From positions 1 to 6,044 of the forward strand of contig CAIYNH010000850.1 of the NCBI GenBank assembly GCA_903927495.1: a stretch of DNA of 6,044 bases. Reading direction: 5' to 3'. This document shows, one piece after another, positions 1-6,044 of this stretch (the first letter of the stretch is position 1; the number at the start of each line of letters is the position of its first letter). A program made the position numbers and the translations under genes. Source of the stretch: an uncultured beta proteobacterium (GTDB lineage: Bacteria > Pseudomonadota > Gammaproteobacteria > Burkholderiales > Burkholderiaceae_C). The notes under the pieces are model-generated. The model was not told the DNA's origin and searched no databases. It saw only the letters and a program-made list of their open reading frames with translations.

Positions 1-366
1 CTCAAGGCCGACAGCGTCAACGAACTTTGCTATACCTGCCACGCTGAAAAACGCGGACCCTTCCTGTGGGAGCACGCACCGGTACGTGAAAACTGTCTAA
101 ATTGCCATTACCCGCACGGTTCTAACCAAGAGAAGCTGCTGGTGCAAGCTCGGCCTATTCTGTGTCAGCAATGCCATAGTGGTGCTGGCAATATGGGGCA
201 CCAACTGTTTGCCGGCAATTCCCTGCCCACTAACTTGGTGAACGGTGTATCGCCAGCAACCAACGCCACAGCGGGGAGCAAGCGCACCATGAGCCGCAGT
301 TGCCAAAACTGCCACACAACGATTCACGGTGGCAACAGCCCGTCTGGCTCTCGTTTCCAACGCTGA
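1..366 (+). CDS. mtrA: Decaheme c-type cytochrome, MtrA/DmsE/PioA family (C-terminal part, 5' end outside window)
   Basis: Frame 1 is open from the left edge to TGA at 364-366, giving 121 residues of a longer protein. Four CxxCH haem c sites are visible: CYTCH (residues 10-14 of the fragment), CLNCH (32-36), CQQCH (55-59) and CQNCH (101-105). Further histidines at 25, 39, 67 and 109 could be the distal ligands of bis-His haems. The patterns NCHYPHGS, PILCQQCH and a final NCHTTIHGGNSPSG followed by FQR are typical of the C-terminus of the MtrA/DmsE/PioA family, whose members bind ten haems and form the periplasmic-to-surface wire inside an MtrB/PioB barrel. The remaining haem sites and the signal peptide must lie upstream. 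The barrel gene follows after 20 nt, the standard pairing, which supports the call. In an iron oxidiser it would be called mtoA or pioA; the symbol here denotes family, not direction of electron flow. Confidence 0.92.
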   Translation, partial: LKADSVNELCYTCHAEKRGPFLWEHAPVRENCLNCHYPHGSNQEKLLVQARPILCQQCHSGAGNMGHQLFAGNSLPTNLVNGVSPATNATAGSKRTMSRSCQNCHTTIHGGNSPSGSRFQR

Positions 367-372
367 TCTGAC

Positions 373-377
373 AAGGA
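373..377 (+). promoter_or_regulatory. Shine-Dalgarno sequence for the outer-membrane barrel gene
   Basis: AAGGA lies 9 nt before the ATG at 387, inside the 20-nt gap after the decaheme gene. It favours 387 over two in-frame ATGs downstream at 420 and 438. A weaker AAGAG (408-412) lies 7 nt before 420, so starting there is possible and would only shorten the N-region of the signal peptide. Confidence 0.6.
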
Positions 378-386
378 ACACTGCAA

Positions 387-3300
387 ATGAAAAATTTTAC
401 TAATTCCAAGAGTTTTCGCATGACAACACGTCCTTGCATGAAAACAATGGTTGCTTGCGTTGGTATGGCACTTGCTCAGTGGGGCGCTGGCCCAGCGTTT
501 GCTGACTCTGCCGTTGGGGTTGACACCGCATTAGGAAATGCCATCAATCCGCCCGGCCGCTCAGGTGTACCGCGCACTCTAGCGACGGACGGTTTTGACA
601 CCGTACGGCGCTCTCCGACCGGGCAGTTGTACGGTTTGCCTTATGAGCCTTCACAGGAAACCAATAAGACGGCCAATGGCTGGGAATATTCGGGCGGTAT
701 TGACCTTGGCGTGCTCGGCAACGATGCCGGTACCAAAAACGCAACGTACCGCAAATACAAAGACCTGAAGAATGGGGCTTATCTTGACTATTTTGAGGTA
801 GAAGCCGAGAAAGCTGACACCGCAAATTATGTTCAGGCTTTTGGCGGTGGCACGGGGCAGGCTGACCAGTTCTACGCGGCCCAATTCGGTCGCTATAACG
901 ACTGGAAAGTGAAGTTGTTTTACAGTGAAAGTTTGCACGTTTTCACTGACTCATTTAAATCCTTTTACAACGGTGCCGGTACAGGTAATCTGACATTACC
1001 TGGTGGGTTGCTTGCTAACGGTGGCGCAATGCCCATCACAACTGGGGCATATACGTTAGGTCAGGCGAATTATGTGGGAGCAACCTCAACCTGTACTCCC
1101 GCGGCACCTTGCTGGCGCTATACAGGGCCAGATGGTGTAGTTCGAACTTTTTCCAACGTCACGGCCGCATCAGGCATCAATTGGTCTGGTGCTGCCGGTG
1201 CCGCAGGGGTAACCAGTCCAGCAGGCACTGTCATGGGAGCCAATTCCATTGCAGCACAGATCAACACCTATTTGAACGGCGTAGAGGGCAACACCGAGTT
1301 GAGTTTGGTTCGTCAAAAAGGCGGTGCCACGGGTGAAATAAAGTTCACTGACAACTGGAAAGGCTACGCCAGCTATACCCAGGAACAGCGTAAAGGTACT
1401 CGTCCATTTGCCATGAATGAGAACAATTACACCGTTGAACTTCCTGAGCCAATTGACTACACCACCCACGACTTTTTGGCCGGCATCAGCTATACCGACA
1501 AGCTGACGCAAGCCAATCTTCGGGCCTCGGCCTCACTGTTTCGCAACAACATCAATACGCTGACGGTTCAGCAGCCTTGGTTAGCGGCCGCTACCGGTTT
1601 CGGTGCCTCACAAACGTCGACATTTGACCTTAATCCTGACAATGACTCATTCAACGTCAAGGGTGAATTTGCTAGAAACTTGCCCGATTTCTACAAAGGA
1701 CGCTTCAACGCAGCGCTAGCCTTTGGTTCCAACCGTCAGGACGATACCTTGCAACTGCCGGTGAGTGCCACTCAATCTGCGCAGATTCAGGCCGCTATGG
1801 GGACATCGATCATCCCAGGTATTAACAACCCTGGTTACGCAACCAACACCTTCGATTTAAAAAACTGGGACGGCACGAACGGTTTTCCATTAAGCCAAAG
1901 CACTGCCAAACAGAAAATCGATAGCACTTTGGTGAACCTCGGGTTGTCGGTTCGACCCACGGATGCTCTAAGTCTCAAAGGTGACCTAAGACTGTATGAC
2001 ATCAAAAACCATGGTGGTTACATCGCCTATAACCCAGTGACTGCTCAGTTCGGTCGCGGTTTTGTTCGGGCAACTTCGTTCGACTTGACGGTGGGTAGCT
2101 CGGGCGTTCCGGGCGCCATCAATGTGCCTTGCTATACCTTGCCAGGTTTTCCCGTGGTGCCTGGTTGCAAGTTTAACGGTGTTATTGGAAACGCATCCTC
2201 TACCAATAATCCTGCCAATATTCCTGTGTTTATGCCGGCACGTGAAACCACGCAAACCAATTACGTGGTTTCAGCTGATTATGATTTGGGCAAGGGTGCC
2301 AGTATCAACGGAGCCCTTGAACGCGAAGACTTTCACCGCACCGACCGGGAGCGTGAGAACACTTGGGAAAATAAGTTCAAGCTAGGCTATGTGAATCGTG
2401 GTTTTGAAAATGCAACAGTGCGTCTTTCATATGAAGATGCCAGTCGCCGTGGTTCAGTTTATGAGTTCTGGCCGACAAGTGAATTTGGCACAGGACTGCC
2501 TGGATTGGACTGGACCACGATCGCGGCACAGTTGCAGAAAGGTGGGCCTGTTCCTGGTTGGGTTGCTGCGGCAGTTGCGCCAGCAACACAAGCCGTGATA
2601 ACCCCAGCACTGCAAGGTTATTTTGCTCGCTATGCACTGGAGTCGCGCAAGTTCGATCAAGCTGATCGAGATCAGCAAATTTTCAATGCCCGGCTGAATT
2701 ACAACCCACGCGAAGACATGGACCTGGGTGTAACGCTGCAACATAAAGACATGAATTATCCTAATTCACCTTATGGGCTGAGTAAAGATCGGGCGCAATC
2801 GGTCAGTTTGGATGCCAGTTACCAACCGTCCAGTGACCATCAACTCTATGGTTACATGACTTGGCAAGATGTCAGCAAGACCATGCGTGGCAATACAGGA
2901 AATGGCGTAGCGTGTACGGTTCCAACGGGATCTACAAAAACTGTCGATGAATTGACAGTTCTCTGTTCTAACACCATCTGGGTTCCTACATCCGCTTGGA
3001 ATGCCGATACCAGTGAAACCACCAATGTGCTGGGCGTGGGGTATCAGACCTCGATAGGGCGTATGAAATTTGGACTGGATTACGCCTACACCAAGAGCAC
3101 TACCTCACTTAAGTACGGTTATGGTGCCCTGTCTCTGACACCTGCATTGGCTGCAATTGAGGCAACTAGCCCATTTGAAGACATGAGCTTTACTCAAAAT
3201 ACGCTCACCGCGCATCTGTTGATCCCAATTCAAAAGAAGATTTCTGCTCACTTGATGTACCGACATGAGAGCGGCCAGATCACCGATTGGCATTACACGG

Positions 3301-3419
3301 GTTTGCCAATTGGTGCCAGTGCGCCTGAGGGCGCAGGGTCGCAGGCTGTGATTCTGGATGCAGGTCCGCAAAACTACCACACCAACACGGTTGGTGTCAT
3401 GTTGCAGTTCTTGCTGTAA
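387..3419 (+). CDS. mtrB: MtrB/PioB-family decaheme-associated outer-membrane beta-barrel
   Basis: This encodes 1010 residues. The N-terminus has a hydrophobic segment from about residue 18 ending in GPAFA, with probable signal cleavage after A39. The mature protein is rich in alternating polar/aromatic strand patterns (for example NDWKVKLFYSESL, FNVKGEFARNL, ISAHLMYRHESG) separated by Gly/Ser/Asn-rich loops, as expected of a large porin. Family members sheathe an MtrA/PioA decaheme cytochrome and form the outer-membrane electron conduit; the gene directly upstream encodes such a cytochrome. It is longer than the roughly 700-residue Shewanella MtrB. The N-terminal CXXC of Shewanella MtrB is absent: the only early cysteines, C17 and C24, fall in the signal peptide. 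Six mature cysteines form three close pairs (236/242, 582/594, 843/860). The C-terminus ends MLQFLL, not in the usual terminal aromatic residue. Family assignment rests on context plus overall character; loop and strand boundaries cannot be fixed by eye. Confidence 0.88.
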   Translation: MKNFTNSKSFRMTTRPCMKTMVACVGMALAQWGAGPAFADSAVGVDTALGNAINPPGRSGVPRTLATDGFDTVRRSPTGQLYGLPYEPSQETNKTANGWEYSGGIDLGVLGNDAGTKNATYRKYKDLKNGAYLDYFEVEAEKADTANYVQAFGGGTGQADQFYAAQFGRYNDWKVKLFYSESLHVFTDSFKSFYNGAGTGNLTLPGGLLANGGAMPITTGAYTLGQANYVGATSTCTPAAPCWRYTGPDGVVRTFSNVTAASGINWSGAAGAAGVTSPAGTVMGANSIAAQINTYLNGVEGNTELSLVRQKGGATGEIKFTDNWKGYASYTQEQRKGTRPFAMNENNYTVELPEPIDYTTHDFLAGISYTDKLTQANLRASASLFRNNINTLTVQQPWLAAATGFGASQTSTFDLNPDNDSFNVKGEFARNLPDFYKGRFNAALAFGSNRQDDTLQLPVSATQSAQIQAAMGTSIIPGINNPGYATNTFDLKNWDGTNGFPLSQSTAKQKIDSTLVNLGLSVRPTDALSLKGDLRLYDIKNHGGYIAYNPVTAQFGRGFVRATSFDLTVGSSGVPGAINVPCYTLPGFPVVPGCKFNGVIGNASSTNNPANIPVFMPARETTQTNYVVSADYDLGKGASINGALEREDFHRTDRERENTWENKFKLGYVNRGFENATVRLSYEDASRRGSVYEFWPTSEFGTGLPGLDWTTIAAQLQKGGPVPGWVAAAVAPATQAVITPALQGYFARYALESRKFDQADRDQQIFNARLNYNPREDMDLGVTLQHKDMNYPNSPYGLSKDRAQSVSLDASYQPSSDHQLYGYMTWQDVSKTMRGNTGNGVACTVPTGSTKTVDELTVLCSNTIWVPTSAWNADTSETTNVLGVGYQTSIGRMKFGLDYAYTKSTTSLKYGYGALSLTPALAAIEATSPFEDMSFTQNTLTAHLLIPIQKKISAHLMYRHESGQITDWHYTGLPIGASAPEGAGSQAVILDAGPQNYHTNTVGVMLQFLL

Positions 3420-3451
3420 ATAACTAACCCTCTGCATTCAGGAGCTGATCA

Positions 3452-4093
3452 ATGATTCATCAAGTTAATCGCTATAAAAACCAGTTGGGCACACTGGCTC
3501 GCGGCATCGCCGCCACCATGGCGCTGGGCTGCGTGTTGGCTGCGCCAGTTCATGCCGAAGACGCAAAAACCATAGCAGCCACCGTGTGTGCTGCCTGTCA
3601 TGGCGAAGACGGCAACAGCCTGGTCCCGATGTTCCCAAAAATAGCCGGTTTGCAAGAAACCTACATCGTCAAGCAGCTGCGTGACTTTCAGGCCGGGCGG
3701 CGCAAGAGTGACATCATGGCCCCGGTTGTGGCCGCATTGAAACCAGAAGACTTTTTTGCTTTGGCCACCTATTTCAGCGCTCAAAAGATGAAAGCGGGCG
3801 AGTCTGGCGACAAAAAACTGGCAGACCTTGGTAAATTGGTGTACTACGATGGTAACGAAGACAGCGGTCTGCCGGCTTGCATTGGTTGCCATCAGGCCAA
3901 GGGTGACGGGCATCTGATTTACCCGCGTATTGGTGGCCAACATGCCACCTACTTGACGCAGCAGTTGAAAAACTTTGCAGTGAGCGAGCGCTCCAATGAT
4001 GTCAGTCGCTTTATGCGGGTGGTAGCCAAGCGCATGACCGAAGAAGAAATCAATGCTGTGGCCGCCTATCTGGCTGACCAAGGTGCGAAATAG
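3452..4093 (+). CDS. Periplasmic diheme cytochrome c, c4 family
   Basis: This encodes 213 residues, near the usual c4 length. The start ATG has AGGAG (3440-3444) 7 nt upstream. A signal peptide with hydrophobic core ATMALGCVLA ends in APVHA, with likely cleavage after A35. Two class I cytochrome c domains follow: CAACH at 46-50 and CIGCH at 143-147. Each is followed by the c4-like block FPKIAGLQ or YPRIGGQHATYL and then by a candidate axial methionine (M89 in SDIMAPVV, M188 in SRFMRVV), so His/Met haems are expected. c4 proteins carry electrons in the periplasm, often to terminal oxidases. Its place 32 nt after the barrel gene suggests it exchanges electrons with the decaheme wire. That partnership is inferred from position. 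It is a homologue of the next gene. Confidence 0.9.
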   Translation: MIHQVNRYKNQLGTLARGIAATMALGCVLAAPVHAEDAKTIAATVCAACHGEDGNSLVPMFPKIAGLQETYIVKQLRDFQAGRRKSDIMAPVVAALKPEDFFALATYFSAQKMKAGESGDKKLADLGKLVYYDGNEDSGLPACIGCHQAKGDGHLIYPRIGGQHATYLTQQLKNFAVSERSNDVSRFMRVVAKRMTEEEINAVAAYLADQGAK

Positions 4094-4120
4094 TCATCAT
4101 CAAGGACAGGAATAAAAATC

Positions 4121-4777
4121 ATGAAAAAACTATTGACAGTGTTGATGGTGGGGGCCATGTGGTCCGTTGCAGCAGTGGCCCAGACTCCGGCTTGGAACGA
4201 GATCAAAGGCGAACTCAAAACTGCACTTGACTCAACCCCTGATGTGAAACGTGGCGAAGCAGCATTTGAGCAGTGCACCGGCTGCCACCGGGCAGATGCC
4301 TCCGGGCGTATTAGTGGGGCTTATCCGCGCTTGTCGGGCCAGCATGCGAGTGTGTTGATGAAGCAGATTGTCGATATTCGCTCCGGGCGGCGCAGCAACG
4401 TCAAAATGGAGCCTTTTATTGGTGACCACGTGCTTGACGCGTACCAGATTGCCGATGTCGCGCTTTACTTGAGCAAGCTACCGATAGCCGTTGAAAATGG
4501 CAAGGGTCCAGGAAACCTGCTTGTCAAAGGCAAGGAGCTCTATGTCAAAGACTGTGTTGACTGCCACGGTGCCAAGGGCGAGGGCAGTGGTCCCAAGTTC
4601 TACCCGATGGTGGCATCGCAGCATTACAAGTATTTGCTGCGTGAAGTCCACTTTATCCGTGATGGCGATCGCCGTAATTCCAACCCGGACATGGTCAAAG
4701 TGATCAAGTCTTACACAACGGGCGAGTTGGAGGCAGTGGCTGATTACATGGCCTCTCTGGCTGTACCAAAACAATAA
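4121..4777 (+). CDS. Second periplasmic diheme cytochrome c, c4-like
   Basis: This encodes 218 residues. The start ATG has AGGAA (4108-4112) 8 nt upstream, and 27 nt separate it from the preceding c4 gene. The signal peptide MKKLLTVLMVGAMWSVAAVA probably cleaves after A20. Haem sites are CTGCH (52-56) and CVDCH (145-149). Each is followed by the c4 pattern: YPRLSGQHASVLMKQ then SGRRSNVKM, and YPMVASQHYKYLL then RRNSNPDM, giving M96 and M191 as likely axial ligands. It aligns by eye with the preceding protein through both halves, so the pair looks like an old tandem duplication, now well diverged. An extra mature N-terminal stretch of about 30 residues precedes the first haem. It should be a soluble periplasmic carrier. 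It is the last gene before a strong terminator and therefore the last of the operon. Confidence 0.88.
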   Translation: MKKLLTVLMVGAMWSVAAVAQTPAWNEIKGELKTALDSTPDVKRGEAAFEQCTGCHRADASGRISGAYPRLSGQHASVLMKQIVDIRSGRRSNVKMEPFIGDHVLDAYQIADVALYLSKLPIAVENGKGPGNLLVKGKELYVKDCVDCHGAKGEGSGPKFYPMVASQHYKYLLREVHFIRDGDRRNSNPDMVKVIKSYTTGELEAVADYMASLAVPKQ

Positions 4778-4793
4778 GATAATAGCTCTTGCG

Positions 4794-4826
4794 AAGGAGA
4801 GGTTTTTACGAACCTCTCCTTTTTTT
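4794..4826 (+). terminator. Rho-independent terminator of the cytochrome operon
   Basis: A perfect 11-bp stem (4794-4804 paired with 4811-4821, core GGAGAGGTT/AACCTCTCC) encloses a 6-nt loop TTTACG. A run of seven T (4820-4826) follows, overlapping the base of the stem. It begins 16 nt after the stop codon of the second c4-like gene. Only the + orientation has a T-tract, so it should stop transcription coming from the operon. Confidence 0.92.
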
Positions 4827-4844
4827 GCCTTAAACTTCGTTGAA

Positions 4845-5294
4845 ATGCGATTTTTATCAGGATGCTTAGGTGTATTTTTGATGCTGGCGGTATGCGTGCA
4901 TGCTGTTGCGCGTGAGAACGTCTGGCAACCGGCGCAAGACAACGCAAGCTGGCGTGCCGAGTGTGGGGCCTGCCACATGGCGTTTCCACCGGGTTTGCTG
5001 TCGGTGGACGACTGGCTTGACATCATGTCCCGGCTCGACCAGCACTACGGTGTCGATGCCAGCCTTGAGCCCAAAGTCAAGGTGGAAATTTATGACTATC
5101 TGAAACAAAACGGTGCCAGCAGTCGCATGTTTGGCAGCCGTGACGAGGTGCCGCGTATCACCACCAGCGATCGTTTTGTGGCAAAACATCGCAGTGCCAT
5201 CCGGCTCTGGGCCAAAGGCCAAATCAAAACCCTCAGCGACTGCGGCGCATGCCACAAGGAAGCGGGTGAGGCAGGCGGCAAGTCTGAAAAGTGA
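4845..5294 (+). CDS. Diheme cytochrome c of the DHC type (bis-His, periplasmic)
   Basis: This encodes 149 residues. A signal peptide MRFLSGCLGVFLMLAVCVHAVA probably cleaves after A22. Haem sites are CGACH at 40-44 and CGACH at 133-137. The pattern around them (ECGACHMAFPPGLLS, a Trp-rich segment with DQHYG, RITTSDRFVAKH and LSDCGACH) matches the dihaem cytochrome c (DHC) family known from Rhodobacter sphaeroides; H67 and H115 are the likely distal ligands. Family members are small electron carriers often encoded beside a b-type cytochrome and the haem protein SHP, neither of which is visible here. The gene starts only 18 nt after the operon terminator and lacks a clear Shine-Dalgarno sequence. 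An in-frame ATG at 4881 would destroy the signal peptide, so 4845 is preferred. Expression may rely on read-through, a promoter hidden in 4778-4844, or leaderless translation. Confidence 0.85.
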   Translation: MRFLSGCLGVFLMLAVCVHAVARENVWQPAQDNASWRAECGACHMAFPPGLLSVDDWLDIMSRLDQHYGVDASLEPKVKVEIYDYLKQNGASSRMFGSRDEVPRITTSDRFVAKHRSAIRLWAKGQIKTLSDCGACHKEAGEAGGKSEK

Positions 5295-5479
5295 GTGAGC
5301 GCAGTTTTAATTTCAGTTTTAAATCTGTTGACTTTGAATTTTTTACTGAAGAGCCGCTTGACCGTGATGCTATTCATGCAGCTTTTCCATTCATCGCCTT
5401 ATCCCTTGTATTGCAGGATCAGCAGAACACTTTTACCGTCAATGTTCCCTATGAAAATTTTGAGTACGAACACGTCTAG
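5291..5479 (+). CDS. Possible small acidic Phe-rich hypothetical protein
   Basis: This would encode 62 residues from a GTG start that overlaps the stop of the diheme cytochrome gene by 4 nt (GTGA), an arrangement typical of translational coupling. The product has ten Phe, eleven Asp/Glu and only three Lys/Arg. Segments alternate hydrophobic and polar residues (FNFSFKSVDFEFF, NTFTVNVPYENFEYEHV) around one apolar stretch (HAAFPFIALSLVLQ). It has no signal peptide, cysteines or recognisable domain, and I do not recognise the family. A longer overlapping frame (5295-5714) runs through the repeat element and looks less protein-like. No ribosome binding site is obvious. It could also be a remnant of a decayed gene, or chance. 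Confidence 0.35.
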   Translation: MSERSFNFSFKSVDFEFFTEEPLDRDAIHAAFPFIALSLVLQDQQNTFTVNVPYENFEYEHV

Positions 5480-5548
5480 GTTTCATTTTTCGGAACGATT
5501 GAAAATGGTGATCTCGGGCTCAGAAACCAATTCGGCGAAAACAACAAG

Positions 5549-5715
5549 TTCAGACTTCCTGATCCGCGCTAAGCAAATGCGACAAAAATCGGATTCAGGC
5601 GTGGCACTTGTGGAAGCGGCATCTTGCCGCTTTCCCCAGCGTCTGCGGCTGGAAGCCACAGCTACAAGACGCGATCAGTGCCATTCGGAATTCCTTGCGG
5701 ATCAGGAACTCTGAA
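5549..5715. repeat. Inverted-repeat-bounded structured element (MITE- or REP-like)
   Basis: Terminal inverted repeats of 19 bp match at 18 of 19 positions (5549-5567 and 5697-5715; core TTCCTGATCCGC). Inside them lie further matched arms in nested order: GGATTC (5591-5596) with GAATTCC (5688-5694, one bulged T), and TGGCACT (5602-5608) with AGTGCCA (5677-5683). At the centre are two hairpins: AAGCGGCA/TGCCGCTT with a 3-nt loop (5614-5632), and GCGTCT/AGACGC (5639-5644 with 5667-5672) enclosing an inner stem-loop (5644-5660) with one C/A mismatch. The whole can therefore fold into one stem ending in two branches. No transposase is encoded. Intergenic elements of this build are usually dispersed in many copies; copy number cannot be seen from one window. 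Confidence 0.65.
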
Positions 5716-5804
5716 GTTGTCGTTTGGTGTCTGAAGGTATTACCCAGTCAGTCGTGTATCAAAATTCAGCCCACAGATCGCCGGCCACATAGGGCTGTTC
5801 GACT

Positions 5805-5830
5805 CCCCTTCGCCCAGCGGGGCGAGGGGG
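5805..5830. repeat. GC-rich hairpin, possibly a dispersed palindromic repeat
   Basis: An 11-bp stem (5805-5815 with 5820-5830, one G-T wobble at 5809/5826) surrounds a 4-nt loop AGCG. An alternative outer pairing, ACTCCCC (5802-5808) with GGGGAGT (5835-5841), is also possible. CCCC/GGGG-rich palindromes of this kind are common intergenic repeats in proteobacteria. There is no T-tract on the + strand, so it is not a classic terminator. Confidence 0.5.
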
Positions 5831-5846
5831 TTGGGGGGAGTGGGGG
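5819..5846 (+). other. Predicted G-quadruplex motif
   Basis: Four G-runs of 4, 5, 6 and 5 bases are separated by loops of 3 (CGA), 2 (TT) and 3 (AGT) nt on the + strand. This satisfies the usual G-quadruplex pattern with short loops. It overlaps the 3' arm of the hairpin at 5805-5830, so the two structures would compete. Whether it forms in the cell is unknown. Confidence 0.5.
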
Positions 5847-6044
5847 CAAGTGCTTAAAAACCAAAACGCAGAACTAACAATTCACAGTCAACAGTGCAAA
5901 CCAACTGTTTGTGACCCCAATTCGGCAGCCCATCGCAAGCCAACTGCCACCCTTTTCTTCCACCGAATTTCAGCGAAAAATACGCTCCCATAGCTTACTG
6001 GCAAAGCACGACCAGCTATTACTTTTGTAGCACGACGGCAGCTA

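Larger units (their letters stand above)
5480..6044. other. Gene-free region with repeats and hairpins
   Basis: No convincing coding frame was found on either strand. The stretch holds an inverted-repeat element (5549-5715), a possible 6-bp hairpin CAGCCC/GGGCTG (5767-5772 with 5792-5797), a GC-rich hairpin with adjoining G-runs (5805-5846) and a short imperfect direct repeat at the right edge. Between 5847 and about 6000 nothing stands out. On the - strand a frame enters from the right edge and stops at 5888-5890 after 51 codons, without recognisable similarity to any family. Confidence 0.6.

Noticed and set aside
142..366. Separate 74-residue gene starting at an internal ATG-like position
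   Set aside because: It is simply the in-frame end of the decaheme cytochrome that is open from the left edge; two more haem sites lie upstream in the same frame.
3449..4081. Long - strand frame (210 codons) opposite the first c4 gene
   Set aside because: It mirrors a clear cytochrome gene with haem motifs and a signal peptide. The antisense translation is Cys/His-rich by complementarity and shows no family features.
4794..4799. AAGGAG as ribosome binding site for the DHC-type gene
   Set aside because: It lies about 45 nt before the ATG and inside the terminator stem, and no alternative start codon sits at a workable distance.
5295..5714. 139-codon + strand frame overlapping the small acidic ORF
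   Set aside because: It runs through almost the whole inverted-repeat element, and its translation is a low-complexity mixture with no domain. Openness is likely incidental.
5767..5797. CAGCCC/GGGCTG hairpin as a terminator
   Set aside because: The stem is only 6 bp with a 19-nt loop and has no T-tract.
5888..6043. - strand frame of 51 codons entering from the right edge
   Set aside because: There are no recognisable motifs, and the length is within chance for this composition. It could be the tail of a gene beyond the window but cannot be supported.

Overview
The window looks like a proteobacterial chromosome segment. The genes most resemble those of iron-oxidising or metal-respiring Betaproteobacteria, but that placement is inferred from gene content alone. 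G+C is about one half by eye. From the left edge to about 4.8 kb it carries one + strand operon for moving electrons across the outer membrane: the C-terminal end of an MtrA/DmsE/PioA-type decaheme cytochrome (1-366), a large MtrB/PioB-type outer-membrane beta-barrel (387-3419), and two consecutive periplasmic diheme cytochromes of the c4 type (3452-4093 and 4121-4777). Gaps are only 20, 32 and 27 nt, and each start has a Shine-Dalgarno sequence. A strong intrinsic terminator (4794-4826) closes the unit.

A further diheme cytochrome gene of the bis-His DHC type (4845-5294) begins 18 nt after the terminator T-tract and has no clear ribosome binding site. It is followed, with a 4-nt GTGA overlap, by a possible 62-residue acidic Phe-rich protein (5291-5479) that I do not recognise.

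The last 565 bases (5480-6044) hold no gene I can support. They contain an inverted-repeat-bounded element (5549-5715) that can fold into a branched structure resembling a MITE or REP-type repeat. Next comes a GC-rich hairpin overlapping a G-quadruplex motif (5805-5846), and an imperfect 24-nt-period direct repeat runs into the right edge.

Working model: the decaheme protein sits inside the beta-barrel as an electron wire through the outer membrane. The two c4-like proteins, and perhaps the DHC protein, shuttle electrons in the periplasm between this conduit and the inner-membrane chain. The direction (Fe(II) oxidation inward, or reduction of external acceptors outward) cannot be read from this sequence. 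Neither an outer-surface multiheme cytochrome (MtrC/OmcA) nor an inner-membrane CymA-type quinol dehydrogenase lies in the visible part; either could lie upstream of the left edge.
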